Notes under the pieces: model-generated
Told to the model about the DNA's origin: nothing
Database searches by the model: none
Seen by the model: only the letters and a program-made list of their open reading frames with translations
Translations under genes and position numbers: made by a program
Shown here: piece by piece, positions 21,515 to 32,930 of the stretch
Position numbering within the stretch: the stretch's first letter is position 1
How the letters are laid out: each line of letters begins with the position of its first letter
Source: Symsagittifera roscoffensis
Lineage: Eukaryota; Xenacoelomorpha; Acoela; Convolutidae
Assembly (NCBI RefSeq): GCF_963678635.1
Contig: NC_087064.1
Coordinates: 38,244,706 to 38,308,705, forward strand
Direction: 5' to 3'
DNA: 64,000 bases

Positions 21515-23763
21515 GCTCCTTTAGTATCAATTTCCCTCCATCTGGGGGAAGATTCCGCCTGTACTGTGACCAACGAGCAAGCCGCCAATGCCTTGTAGGG
21601 TTCGCTGTCTGCTATGTTAGTGTCCAATGAAAATAAGGGTTTGAATCGGGTTGGAAGTGTTGGACTGGAACTGCCACGAGGAACAACTTTTGCCCTGTCC
21701 ATACTGTAGTCGTTACTGGCGATCTGGTGTGGTGTAAGGAGGTTGCGCTCCAATCCTTGGGCTGAAGTATCAGATTGAACAACATTAGTACGTGCCTGAG
21801 ACCATACGGTATTAGGTTTACGACCAAAATGCAGTTCAAAAGGCGATTTCTTAAGCACCGAGTGATTAGTCTTGCGAATGTCTTCAAGTATTTGATGAAC
21901 CGTATCTTTAATGTTTTTGAAATTAGGATCGAGTTGCGCCACGCCCAGTTTTCTTCTGATTGTCTGAATCGATCGCTCGACCAAACCGCTGCCGCGATGA
22001 TCACCGACCGGCGAGAGGATATGTTTGATACCTCTATTAGAGAAGAATTCTTGAACCAAATGGTTTTTAAAACCTGAACCATGATCTGTTCTGATCGAAC
22101 GAGGAAGACCGTGTACGCGAATATAGGAGTCAAGGAATTTAGTAACCTTTTTAGCCCCAGTGGTCTTAGAAATCAGTACTTCAGGAAACTTAGAGAACCG
22201 ATCAATCGCTACTAAGAGGAAAATCTTAGACCCCTTTTCATCAATTATTGGGCCGGCAAAATCTAATTGTAATTCTTGATTAGGTCCAGATAGTAAAGGC
22301 AGAGAATCCGCAGTATTGTAAGTTGCGGCGAGTTTAAGATTCTTACCAAACAGGGTGCATTCCCGACATTTTTCACACGTCTCGATGATTTGACGGTTCA
22401 TAAATTGCCACCAAAGATATTCGGAGGCAGTCATCATAGCCTCTTGTCCCGGGTGAGATCTGTGAAGGCGAGCAAGTACAGCTTGTCGGAGAGCTTCAGG
22501 AATGGCCAATTTATTGTCGATTACCACGCAATCATTCACCACCGCTGCTCTGGGCCAGAACTGGGCCATATATGCACCAAGCTTATTGAAGGAGGTGATA
22601 TCCTTGTTCGTGATGGCGCGCTTCATGGGGCCGAGGAACCAATCTTCCGCTGTCAATTCTGCCAACAAGTCCGCGTCAAAGAGCCCTGGCAAGCCCACAA
22701 TTTCCTTTTTGGATGAGGAAAGAAGAGGTTTACCTCCATTTATCTCTAAGATCCCAGTCTTCTCGGTAATGTTTTTCCGTACGGGTTTTGATAGGCGACA
22801 TCGTCTCATTGCTTCTAGCAGTTGTGGATGGCTCTCCTTCCTAGTAGTAGTCCTTGTGGAACAAATGCGGGTTTTAGCAGCCCGTTCCCGTGTCCGATTG
22901 CGTTCTCGAATCTGATCTATTCGAGACATGCGGTTGATTTGGCGAGACCGTAATTGCGGCCTTGGGCTAGGTCGACGAAAGTTGGGAGAGCTGACTGGAA
23001 AAGTTTCCACAAAGGTTTGTAATTCTGCCGGTTCAGTATCGGGTTGTAGTGAGGTAATAGTGTCTGGTTGAGTGATGGGAGTGTTTAAGTCAGTAGGAGA
23101 TGGTTTTGTATTTTTTGGAGATGTCATATTGAATTGATTGTTTGAAGAAATAATATTATTTGAAAGAAGTTGACTGTTTCTAAAAGATTCAGGTCGGAGA
23201 CAGTGATTATTTGAAATGTCATCTATTTTGCAACAATCAATTAGCATACCAGCCCCTGATTGGTTGAAATCGTGAGCGCATAACTCGACGCCCTCTTGAG
23301 ACGCACAACGCAAGCAATTCATTTGCATACTGCAATATGATTGGTTGAGACATTGAGTAACATTAACAGCGCCCTCAACCGGCGAATGACGTATTAAACA
23401 AGCGCTATTACGTTGAGACAAAAATTGGACACCCTCTTGCGATGTTAAACCATTTTGATATACCTGAGAGGAATTATAAGAATTGACAAACGAGAGGGCC
23501 TTGTGGAATGCCTCAATTGACTTAACTACAAAAAGTTCATCGTATTTGGAAGGTTCGGGAGCTGAAAATGTAGGATAACGTGACAAGTAATCAACAATCC
23601 CCAGTGTGACCTCTGGGACATGAATAACCTCAAAACCGAAAGGTAGCAGACGATCGGCCCAACGAGCAAGGCAAGACTGATAGGACTTATTGTTGTAATT
23701 TTCATTCAAGGCCGATATGATAGCTTTATGGTTGGTTAACACCTGGAAACGCGTACCTAACAA
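21487..23763 (-). CDS. pol: Gypsy 1 Pol: RNase H end, linker and integrase
   Basis: 758 codons open, without its own start (it opens with TTG after an upstream TAG). Residues 1-70 are the RNase H end (LTNHKAIISAL, then VDYLSRYPT). Roughly residues 75-370 are an unusual Cys- and Ser/Pro/Arg-rich linker. Integrase follows: an HHCC zinc finger (HRSHPG with CEKCREC) and a DDE core with LDFAGP, RTDHGSGF and GSGLVERS carrying the two Asp and the Glu. All core residues are present, so this part looks enzymatically complete. Integrase would insert the cDNA in the nucleus. The element as a whole is disabled by upstream stops. Confidence 0.9.
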   Translation of the reverse strand: MLGTRFQVLTNHKAIISALNENYNNKSYQSCLARWADRLLPFGFEVIHVPEVTLGIVDYLSRYPTFSAPEPSKYDELFVVKSIEAFHKALSFVNSYNSSQVYQNGLTSQEGVQFLSQRNSACLIRHSPVEGAVNVTQCLNQSYCSMQMNCLRCASQEGVELCAHDFNQSGAGMLIDCCKIDDISNNHCLRPESFRNSQLLSNNIISSNNQFNMTSPKNTKPSPTDLNTPITQPDTITSLQPDTEPAELQTFVETFPVSSPNFRRPSPRPQLRSRQINRMSRIDQIRERNRTRERAAKTRICSTRTTTRKESHPQLLEAMRRCRLSKPVRKNITEKTGILEINGGKPLLSSSKKEIVGLPGLFDADLLAELTAEDWFLGPMKRAITNKDITSFNKLGAYMAQFWPRAAVVNDCVVIDNKLAIPEALRQAVLARLHRSHPGQEAMMTASEYLWWQFMNRQIIETCEKCRECTLFGKNLKLAATYNTADSLPLLSGPNQELQLDFAGPIIDEKGSKIFLLVAIDRFSKFPEVLISKTTGAKKVTKFLDSYIRVHGLPRSIRTDHGSGFKNHLVQEFFSNRGIKHILSPVGDHRGSGLVERSIQTIRRKLGVAQLDPNFKNIKDTVHQILEDIRKTNHSVLKKSPFELHFGRKPNTVWSQARTNVVQSDTSAQGLERNLLTPHQIASNDYSMDRAKVVPRGSSSPTLPTRFKPLFSLDTNIADSEPYKALAACSLVTVQAESSPRWREIDTKGACSPAFRPR

Positions 23764-25400
23764 ATAAGTACGAAAATGTTCGCAGGCCTAGACAATAGCC
23801 AGTAATTCCAATTCATTAGTGCTATATTTGACCTCCGCATTATTGAGGAAACGCGAGGCGAAAGCAGTTGGAGCCCAAATTCCTGGTTCCACTTCCTGTT
23901 CAAGGCAAGCGCCTAATCCATTATGACTCACGTCACGTTTTACTCTCGAACCCTTTGATGAATCAAAGTGGTACAGGCTCGGAATTTTCGCAATCATTTT
24001 GATGATATCGTAAAAGGCTGTACTTTTATCCTCCCCCCATAGGAACGATTGTTTATTGCAGGCCTTCAATGAGGCCCGAAAATGGACAGTATGGGTATGC
24101 AAATTGGGGATAAACCTTTGTAAATGTTTCAACGTTCCCATGAATGATCGAAGTTGTTTTAGAGTTCGCGGTGGTTTGAGCGATTGGATTGCCTCGATTT
24201 TAGAAAATTTTGGAGAGTACCCATTCTCATTAATGTCATAACCTAACCAAGTTAGTTGGTTAACACAGAATTCTCACTTACTCAGTTTAAGGGCCCATCC
24301 TTCCGCATCAAGCTTTTGCATAACTTTCTCGACCAAATCATAATGTTCTTGGATATTTCTTTTAGTGACGATCAAGATGTCATCGAGGTAACATATAACT
24401 CCTTCCAAGCCCTTGTAAGGTACAGTCCATAGCCTTCTGCAACTCCGTGGGCATATCGGTCAGTCCATAAAACCCAGTCTTGAAACGGTACGTTCCAGTC
24501 GCCTCGCCACACAGAATATTGAAGTTGCAGTGGCTACTAGTGAGTGATGACAGTGGCAACTGACTAAACGCATATTTTAAGTCCAAGGATGTGAACCAAA
24601 CCTTCCCAGGAACATTACGAGTTATGACATGTGCCGTGGAATCAATAAGTTCGTGAATGTTCGGCATCTGGTACTTATTTTTCCAGATTTGAGCATTCAT
24701 CGGTTTATCATTATAGGCCAGTTTGATCGATCCATCCTTTTTGGCAGTTAGAACAATTGGTGCAATAAAGAAATCAGTCGTACACTTGTCTAACTTTTCA
24801 ATATGTCCTTGCACCACCAGAAGTTTTATTTCACTCGCGACCCTATCCTGTATGTGAATACGAACTTTCCTTCCCTTGATTTGACGTGGTACTAACGGAA
24901 ATTTGAAATTAGTGTGTACTTTATGACTCCCAAGCGACTGAACACATGAGCGTACTTCTTTGCAAAAAAGGAACTCCAATATTCTGATACCGGATCTGAA
25001 GAGCTATAATCCACCGACTGGATTGTTTCTGCCCTCAGTTGTGTAGTCACAATGCCCAATTTCTCTTACAAGTCCAAACCGAGAAGATTACGAGTTCTAT
25101 TCTCCGAGATGAGAAACTGAGCGCTTGCCACCTTCCAGCCACTAGAGGAAATCGGTATTTGAATCGACCCCAAGAGGCGAATAGGCTTTTTATTATAGTC
25201 GACATACAAGGTATTGATAGGGTACCGGGTGATATCGCGAAACTCTATCGACGGGCTTCATTGCAAGAGTAAATCACAAGTGCGTTTGTTCAGGAACGAA
25301 ACCGGACTTCCTGTGTCGACTGTTGATTAAAAAAAACTATAACCAGAGCGTAACTGAATGCTGAGGCTCCGAGGTTGTCCTCCACTTGACTTAAGAGTTT
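23764..25400 (-). pseudogene. pol: Gypsy 1 protease, reverse transcriptase and RNase H start
   Basis: Aspartic protease is recognised by VDTGSPVSF at about 25297-25320, in the gag frame. RT lies in the 24380-24979 frame (WFTSLDLKYAFSQLPL holds motif A, FKTGFYGLTDMP follows). A frameshift near 24405 moves it to the frame with CYLDDILIVTK, the YxDD motif at about 24375-24400. The 23788-24141 frame is connection and RNase H (SKGSRVKRDVSHNGLGACL), back in the gag frame, and ends at a TAG where the family has Trp. These breaks prevent a full polyprotein. Confidence 0.85.
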
Positions 25401-25409
25401 CTACACTAT

Positions 25410-26583
25410 TTATCATCACAGCGGATTCTAGCTGCAACACCCCCTATTCGGGCTCACTATCCTTGTCTACATCTATGAAATTACAATCCACAGAGGGACC
25501 TGACACGTCCTCATTTTCTTGCACCAGATTGACACGTCGTTTCGATGAATTACAACATTTCGCGAAATGACCTCGTTTCCGACAGAGATTACACGTTACG
25601 TCACGAGCTGGACAGGATTTTCGGTGCTCCGGACTATAAGGATTACCGCAGAAATAACACGATTTACTTGTTTGATTGCTTTGTGACGACTGTCGATTAT
25701 TTTGATTTTGAGGATAATTTCGCCTCCCCCTTGACGGCTGAATATAGCAAGTGGGTTATTGTTTCACTTTGATACCGGTTGAATTTTGATTATAGGGCAG
25801 TAGTTTTTGAAACTGAGCCGACGTACTTGCTCCTTTCTCGCACTCTAGCGCGAGCTTAAAAGTGCCATCTAGATCAGCTTTTGCTTTGATGAGTTGTTGT
25901 TGAACCTCAACGTCTCGAATCCGCCCGATGAAGAGGTCTTTTAGAGTCTCTTTTTCTTGATCATGAGGCCAATTGCACAAAGCCACTTGGGCGCTCAAAC
26001 GAGCGTAAAATGACGCGAAAGTGTCATTCTCAAGCATAAAAACCGTATTATATTACTTGATACGCTCCACCGTAAACTCTCGTTCAACCTTGAACAGCGT
26101 TTCACATCCAGTGTGAAATTCGCGAAAAGGGATATTACTAATGTGCGTGTGAGGAAATGAGTCAGCAAAACGTCTTCTACCTTAGTGTCCCAGGGCAAAA
26201 AACAAGCGAGATTTCATGCGAGCTTCAGCTTCATGATAAAACCAATTATGGCTAATCCGAGGGCCTTTTTTCCGCCTCTCTACGTTTAGTTCAGTGATCT
26301 TCCGGATCGCCGCTTGATATCTCCATCTGCGTGCCTCAGCTGCTCCAGCATCTTCGCCCTCCGCGACTGACTCTGGTCTTGGTGGAGGTTCATCTATAAC
26401 CTCGGTGGGTTCAACTAACAGATCATGAGGATTGATATTATCTTTCAGGCCAGCGGCCAGAAAGAATTGACCGATCCACGATTCCCACAGGAATGGTGGC
26501 CTAACAGAGGCTTTCGCCCAATAGGGGGGAATGCCTAACAGGTCAGTCCTGTCTTCGTTCACAGGAACTGCTGGCTGCGCCAT
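25410..26583 (-). pseudogene. gag: Gypsy 1 gag
   Basis: Starts at ATG 26583 (complement), followed by AQPAVPVN. The first base of this ATG is the last base of the 5' LTR, and the next bases form the primer-binding site. One frame carries capsid-like sequence, interrupted by TAA at 26182-26184, another stop near 26056 and TAG at 25756-25758. The nucleocapsid at about 25560-25660 has two zinc knuckles, CYFCGNPYSPEHRKSC and CNLCRKRGHFAKC. Gag packages the RNA in cytoplasmic particles. At least three nonsense codons inactivate it. Confidence 0.85.
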
Positions 26584-27505
26584 GAGATTTGCCGAAGTCT
26601 AAGAATGAAAACTTGGTTGCGGAACAATAAGTAAATTGTTATAGTTTGATTCTTGGTTGTTTTTATACTTAGTTCCGAATAATAAACTTGGTTTGGGAAT
26701 TTGTCCCGATAGAACATGAGATAATTGATAAACAGATTGCTAGCATACAGTAAGTTTTAACAGATAATAAAACAACACGCTCAGCGTGGTATTGAGATAG
26801 GAACTAGCACAGTGACCTTGATTATCATAATTAATATCTTTTGCAGTATGACTGCAAAAGGACAAACAACAAACGAGGCACCGAAGGTCGCCTCACGACA
26901 GACCAACATGTTGGTAATTTTTGTGCATTTTTGTAAAATTGGGTTCAAAATCGACAAAAAAAAATAGGAAAAACTATTCCGATAGAATTTATTTCGCAAA
27001 AATCCATCCCAAACTTTTGCCCCCGAAATTATCATTTTTGACTTTTGACTCATTTTACTCAATCAAAAACTGCGCTGAAAAGAATCTGGTCAACAAATGA
27101 GCAAATCAAATCAAATTGAGCCATTTTTGTAGCTCAGCAAATTAGTTATCCTCAATTTGGCATTTCAAACATACTTTTGACTATCAAACAAAAAAATCAT
27201 CAGTTATTTATATTTTGAGGTTTTTTAACTTTAATATAGTTGAACTACTTGAAAAAGTCGTTTTTGCCGTTGAATTGACCCGGTATTTTAGAGACTTTAG
27301 GCCTTTTTTCCTTTCCCCAGCTGAAAAATTTTGCATGTAATTTTTTGATCAAGTTGCCTGACTGTCACCAAAAGGCATGCAGACTAATTAAGTCGTGAAA
27401 AACATAATTCGGCCTATTTTGTAACCTAGTAAAATCTCTTTTTACATCAAAATTTTGATTTACATATTAAGTGGGGAAAAGGAAAAGGAGCTTTGTTTCT
27501 CATTG
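26069..27505. repeat. Tandem duplication spanning gag, LTR and flank, unit 1
   Basis: A 1437-bp segment with the first ~510 bp of gag, the 5' LTR and ~600 bp of flanking DNA. It is repeated immediately as 27506-28927. The flank (26901-27505) has no recognised gene. Confidence 0.95.
26583..26900 (-). repeat. Gypsy 1 5' LTR
   Basis: A 318-bp LTR containing the promoter by analogy. It is followed directly by the primer-binding site TGGCGCAGCC on the minus strand. The right target duplication GACCA is at 26901-26905. Confidence 0.95.
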
Positions 27506-28927
27506 ACCGTAAACTCTCGTTCAACCTTGAACAGCGTTTCACATCCAGTGTGAAATTCGCGAAAAGGGATATTACTAATGTGCGTGTGAGGAAATGAGTC
27601 AGCAAAACGTCTTCTACCTTAGTGTCCCAGGGCAAAAAACAAGCGAGATTTCATGCGAGCTTCAGCTTCATGATAAAACCAATTATGGCTAATCCGAGGG
27701 CCTTTTTTCCGCCTCTCTACGTTTAGTTCAGTGATCCTCCGGATCGCCGCTTGATATCTCCATCTGCGTGCCTCAGCTGCTCCAGCATCTTCGCCCTCCG
27801 CGACTGACTCTGGTCTTGGAGGAGGTTCATCTATAACCTCGGTGGGTTCAACTAACAGATCATGAGGATTGATATTATCTTTCAGGCCAGCGGCCAGAAA
27901 GAATTGACCGATCCACGATTCCCACAGGAATGGTGGGCTAACAGAGGCTTTCGCCCAATAGGGGGAATGCCTAACAGGTCAGTCCTGTCTTCGTTCACAG
28001 GAACTGCTGGCTGCGCCATGAGATTTGCCGAAGTCTAAGAATGAAAACTTGGTTGCGGAACAATAAGTAAATTGTTATAGTTTGATTCTTGGTTGTTTTT
28101 ATACTTAGTTCCGAATAATAAACTTGGTTTGGGAATTTGTCCCGATAGAACATGAGATAATTGATAAACAGATTGCTAGCATACAGTAAGTTTTAACAGA
28201 TAATAAAACAACACGCTCAGCGTGGTATTGAGATAGGAACTAGCACAGTGACCTTGGTTATCATAATTAATATCTTTTGCAGTATGACTGCAAAAGGACA
28301 AACAACAAACGAGGCACCGAAGGTCGCCTCACGACAGACCAATATGTTGGTAATTTTTGTGCATTTTTGTAAAATTGTGTTCAAAATCGACAAAAAAAAT
28401 AGGAAAAACTATTCCGATAGAATTTATTTCGCAAAAATCCATCCCAAACTTTTGCCCCCGAAACTATCATTTTTGACTTTTGACTCATTTTACTCAATCA
28501 AAAACTGCGCTGAAAAGAATCTGGTCAACAAATGAGCAAATCAAATCAAATTGAGCCATTTTTGTAGCTCAGCAAATTAGTTATCCTCAATTTGGCATTT
28601 CAAACATACTTTTGACTATCAAACAAAAAAATCATCAGTTATTTATATTTTGAGGTTTTTTTAACTTTAATATAGTTGAACTACTTGAAAAAATCGTTTT
28701 TGCCGTTGAATAGACCCGGTATTTTAGAGACTTTAGGCCTTTTTTCTTTCCCCAGCTGAAAATTTTTTGATCAAGTTGCCTGACTGTCACCAAAAGGCAT
28801 GCAGACTAATTAAGTCGTGAAAAACATAATTCGGCCTATTTTGTAACCTAGTAAAATCTCTTTTTACATCAAAATTTTGATTTACATATTAAGTGGGGAA
28901 AAGGAAAAGGAGCTTTGTTTCTCATTG
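27506..28927. repeat. Tandem duplication, unit 2 (gag piece, LTR, flank)
   Basis: A direct copy of 26069-27505 at about 99% identity plus a 13-bp deletion in the flank. The gag start has five Gs where unit 1 has six (about 27961), so its frame is shifted. The LTR at 28019-28336 is followed by the same GACCA. Unit 2 therefore arose after the retrotransposon inserted, by duplication of genomic DNA and not by a new insertion. Confidence 0.95.
28019..28336 (-). repeat. Third Gypsy 1 LTR copy
   Basis: 318 bp, one difference from the 5' LTR and four from the 3' LTR. It was made by the segmental duplication. Confidence 0.95.
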
Positions 28928-30046
28928 AACTGAACCCAAATTGACTCTTTTAAGAAGCTCACAAAAAAATTTATACCATGTTTATGTTTACTCAGTTAAA
29001 AGTTAAAATACTTTCTGCTTACATCTCTTTTGTTCAACATTAGCCGAAGAAAAAGCTGTTTAAACTTTCTATTTTATTTAGTTGTGTCCAGGTTAATTTA
29101 TATCAGCACTCTGAAACATGGTTTAAAATCGGCAGTTTATGAGTATATGAAACATTCGAGTAAATGAAACATGAATCAGTGGTTAAGGGAAACTAAGTAG
29201 ACTGTAGCCTTGTTTGTACCAATGAAGTACGTAATCATTTTACGAAATTCGGAGAAAAGATGGAAATTTTGTGCTCGGTGTTTTTTCTTCAGACAAATTA
29301 CGACTTGTTATTTAGAAGATTGTGACTGGAGTTTCTATGCAATCTGGAATTTTGAGGCACTGAGCTCAAAAGTGAACAAGACTGCTCGTATCTTTTTAAT
29401 GTCTCTGGGGCAATCTGAAATGGCAATCTTTAAACCCCAATAACACTAGGAAAAGTGATCACAGGTAAAATATTTTTCGAATTCAAGCTCAGGACAACAA
29501 AAATTTTTGATTGATTAAAAAAAATTCCGTCAAAAATGGCTTATTAAAAAGTCGAAATTAGTCTGAGAAATTAAAACCCACCCGAGCACAAATACACCGT
29601 ACTTTCGTTACAAGCAAAAAAATTTCTCTTATACAGTTTTTTTTTGGAAATTCAACTTTTCTAGAACTATGTTGGGATGAGAAAGAGGCTCCTTGAGGTT
29701 TAGTTTTCGCATCTTATTGTAACAATTGCCCGGAAAGTACAAAACGACGAAAAGTAAAACTGTATCCTATAACGACTGGCTAACTTCAAGATAAAGCTTC
29801 ACGTGCTTTTCACCGTCTCTACCGAAGCCAGTTCAAAATGGTCTCCATAACATTGGGTCAACGAGTTGTTACTGCTTAAACGCTATTAGCTGAGTCGCGC
29901 AAATTAACTTAGTTGCATGCAAAATAGTGAGTTGATGGCTGGGTCTCAGTATCCCCAGATTACGAGGTCACTCCTATAAACGGGGCAGATACAGTAACAT
30001 TATTAAGTTATCATATTACTATTGTTTTTGTACAGCAAAGAAAATC
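28928..30046. other. Unassigned interval with a short dispersed repeat
   Basis: About 150 bp at 29455-29610 (TTCAAGCTCAGGACA, then a GGCTTATTAAAAAGTCGAAA word) matches 32930-33090 in direct orientation. A 77-codon frame at 29210-29443 has no motif and may be chance. Confidence 0.45.
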
Positions 30047-30400
30047 ACCTTATCCATCGGCGATGGATCGACCCTTTCCTTAATCCTTAGCTTCTCATAG
30101 CCTGAAACTGAAAATAGGTGTTATGATTTGAATTCAGGACATCTCCGGAAGATAAAATATTAAAATAACAGTTCGGAAGTATATCTCAAGCCCCTCCGAT
30201 TCCTTCAATATTCCTGAAGAGACGCCTTCTCCACGACCAGGAAGGGTTGCCGTCTTCACTCTTGACCTTCCTGATCGGTTTAATCCTTCCGGTAACGATT
30301 GTATCAGCACAACCGTTACAGTTCGGAAAGTTTCTTGTTCTTCCAATAATTGTCTCTCTTGATGTCGTCGCTATTTTTTTCTACAAGCGAAAATTACGGT
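30047..30400 (-). other. Possible host exon(s)
   Basis: On the minus strand a 70-codon frame (30346-30134) reads into protein-like sequence upstream of its nominal start (RRHQERQLLEEQETFRT) after an AATAG acceptor-like site near 30375. Downstream, a 58-bp segment (about 30047-30104) sits between a TTTCAG acceptor and an AAG/GTGATT donor and would encode YEKLRIKERVDPSPMDK in one phase. I could not join the two pieces in consistent phase, so this is only a hint of a gene. No family was recognised. Confidence 0.25.
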
Positions 30401-31020
30401 TCTCCACTCGGTTCTGAGCTTTGCTGTGTTTCAGTTGTCGCTGTGTTTCAGTTTAAAAATTAGCACGTAAACTCAAAGTGACCCTTCCCTATTCGTTCTT
30501 TTTGTGAGATAAGACCGTTTAACACAGAAACTGCTCTTTTGTACAGTAGAACCACTTAAAAAATTTTGTTTTGGCCAACCATTTTTTGGCACAATGCCAC
30601 AAATAACACAAATAACAAGATAACTTCAACATAATTCTTGATTAATTGAAAAAAGCCAATAAGACCCATTCTTGGGGTAAAATTTTGATTTGAGAATTTT
30701 GGAGGAAAAAAAGTGCAGCATATTATTTCTTGTAAAATTGTAAGCAACTTTTGTTTTCTTCATTTTTTGTCTAAACCTAACCCAAATTGTGAAAAACGCG
30801 TTCGAAAATTCAAGTTTTGAATTCAAACAAGCGGGAGTTTGCCTTCAAACACGCAGTCGTCTTCAATTTCAAAGAGTCAGTTAACTTTAATCAAGCCAGT
30901 TTAATTAAGAGTTCAACAATTCAAGGTAACCTGAGCAGATACTCCTCGGCATCAATTTACGCTTGAAGTGTATATCACTTTAGTTATTGCAGTTGTGATT
31001 CCTTTTGATTTGCGCAAAAA
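30401..31020. other. Gene-free interval
   Basis: AT-rich with no supported coding frame. Two overlapping minus-strand frames (30556-30826) are low-complexity and probably chance. Confidence 0.4.
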
Positions 31021-31224
31021 TTACGAGGCCAAACTGTGGACCGGTGAGGCTATAATTTGCTGGCTGAAAGTCACTGGAACCCAGAGACAAGTCTTCAAAC
31101 ATGTTGAAGTTTTGGCGGCATGACCTAAGGAAACACCAGATCAAAGAAAACCAAAAAAACGGTCTTATTGCGAAACCATATTACAATTAAAGTAATTCAC
31201 AAAATTTACAGTTCGGCCTCATAA
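31021..31224. mobile_element. Small inverted-repeat element (MITE-like)
   Basis: 204 bp bounded by TTACGAGGCCAAACTGT on the left and, inverted, ACAGTTCGGCCTCATAA on the right. It has no coding capacity. The same termini bound 56827-57437, and one end is at 4900. The outer TTA/TAA may include a TA target duplication, as Tc1/mariner-like MITEs have, but this is not certain. Confidence 0.75.
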
Positions 31225-32099
31225 TCAATCACAAAATTGGGCTTTTTTCAACTCCTCCTCCCGTATGCTGTACGCAAATTGAACCTTATGGTTAAATGCG
31301 TGACAGACGGCGTGAAAAAAAAACAAAAAATGCTACCCAAATCAGGGCTTCCTAAAAACATATTTAGTATTGCAATTATTGCAATAAGTGAAATGAAAAA
31401 TAGTATAGGAAGTATTTTTTAATGCAACTGAAAAATAAAAGGTATTATTTTAAACTGAAAATTTACTTTGCAATAATTAAGCAGTCCTGCCTTATGCACT
31501 ATTAGTGCATAGTAATCTAGGTAAAAGGCAGTGAACCGCTGACAGAGTTCATTTTGTTTGTACGGCTAATCAAAGTGCGTCGGTCTGTACATTTCCCAAG
31601 CTGTTCAATGGGGGCTATTCTCATGCGCGAAGGACCGAATGCGCGAGAAAACTTGTGTGCGAAAAACCGAAAACAAAATTAGCCGAAAGTCAATTTTTAA
31701 AAAGAAGCAGTTGCCATTCAATTGAAAAGAAGTAAACGAAGATCAGTTTGCTCCTTTCATTACGAAACCCTTGAAATGTAAAACTTGTCCCAATTTTGCG
31801 GCGGTCAATGACAATATTAAATATTGCATATTTCTGCCGTTTTTAAATTCGGCCAATCTCAATACCCCAGTCCCTGGAAATGTTTACTTTCTTTCCAAGT
31901 TTTAGATTACTGAAATCTGATTGGCTGATTTATATTTTCGCGCATTCGGAGCTTCTCGCATGAGGGATTCCACCCTGTTCAATCACATCTTTGCATTTAC
32001 AAACGCGTGCTTGTTTACTTCTCAATTGCACATTTTTTTAAGTGGAAGTATCCTTGCTGTCACACAAAGTGGTTTCGGAGTGTTTCTTCGAAAACATCG
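31225..32099. other. Unassigned interval
   Basis: No supported gene. The last part (about 31880-32099) leads into the hAT-like relic and may contain its left end, though no terminal repeat was recognised. Confidence 0.4.
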
Positions 32100-32930
32100 A
32101 AAATGACATGTGTAAATGCACGGTTTGGCCACCAAGCCTTAAAGCCTAGAAAAAAGACTCCTAGCTCGGGGTTCTGTAATCTTTATAGCCATGTCACGGC
32201 AGAGCATATGAACTGGAGAGAAACTATGAGAGCTGGAACTGTGCAACAACTTCTAACATCCGCAACTAATAAAGCGATCAATATTTATTCTTGGCTCGAC
32301 TAGGTAATATGGAGAATCAGAGATCTGTTTTCCAGAAAAACCGTAAATTCGCAAACGTTCGAGGCTTGAGCCTATAACTGACGATACAATAAAAAAAAGT
32401 ACATGACAGCCGCAACTAAGGCTATGGAAGAACTAATTGCCACAGAATTACGGAAAAGTTTGGTCTCATAATTGATGGTTGTAGTCACAACTCTGTTCAT
32501 TTATGTTAGTATTTTTGCAACTTATGAATCAACCGAAAAAAAACTCCTTTTCCTCTGCTCGCAATCGCGCCGCTACTGGATGAAGAAAAAAAGACGCTGA
32601 GAGCCACATAATTTTTTTTTGTTGCGACACTTTCAGTTTTTGATAAAATACCAGATGCCATTCAGTTTTTAGTAGCGGTAAATGAAGCTGCGAAAAAGGC
32701 AGTATCGAATCTTTTGGGAGTTCCTTTCATAGGCTGTGCGAGTCACCGCCTAAACCTGGCTGAGAACCTATTTTTATCCAAAAAAGTAATAGAAAAAGTA
32801 CACAATCTAATGCGAATAAAGTTATGCGGCCTGAAGAAGTCAAAGAATAAGGCAAAATTGCGGAAGTCTACTCCAATCCGCCCTATTTTGCGGAACACGA
32901 CCAGTTGGAGAACACGGCCAGATTGACTTT
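32100..32930 (+). pseudogene. hAT-like transposase relic
   Basis: The first frame (to 32303) has SGFCNLYSHVTAEHMNW, a BED-type zinc-finger pattern (Cys, then spaced His). After a broken middle region, the frame from 32714 has FIGCASHRLNLAENL followed by KVHNLMRIKL, KAKLRKSTPIRPILRN and a Trp. The Cys-Ala-Ser-His-Arg-Leu-Asn-Leu block is typical of hAT transposases just before the RNase H-fold insertion domain. Stops and frameshifts lie between 32300 and 32700, and the C-terminal dimerisation region is missing, so it is a dead fragment. Confidence 0.65.

Larger units (their letters stand above)
19941..26900 (-). mobile_element. Ty3/Gypsy LTR retrotransposon 1 (complete, mutated)
   Basis: A 6960-bp element on the minus strand. 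It has 318-bp LTRs at both ends (TGTCGTGAGG start, AATCTCA end in element orientation), a TGGCGCAGCC primer-binding site directly after the 5' LTR, one gag-pol reading frame with PR-RT-RH-IN order, and a GACCA target duplication. The gag start, zinc knuckles, protease and 23763-21487 block are all in the same frame, which implies a single original gag-pol ORF. It now has nonsense codons in gag, one TAG at the RNase H end, and two compensating frameshifts in RT. With five differences between LTRs (about 1.6%) it is fairly young but disabled. Confidence 0.95.

Noticed and set aside
21775-22915. Open frames of 100-137 codons on the plus strand inside the Gypsy 1 pol region.
   Set aside because: They are opposite-strand shadows of the integrase frame, with no motif of their own.
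30556-30826. Overlapping hydrophobic minus-strand frames as a membrane protein.
   Set aside because: AT-rich DNA readily gives Phe/Leu/Ile-rich frames. Two frames overlap and neither shows a conserved motif or splice context.
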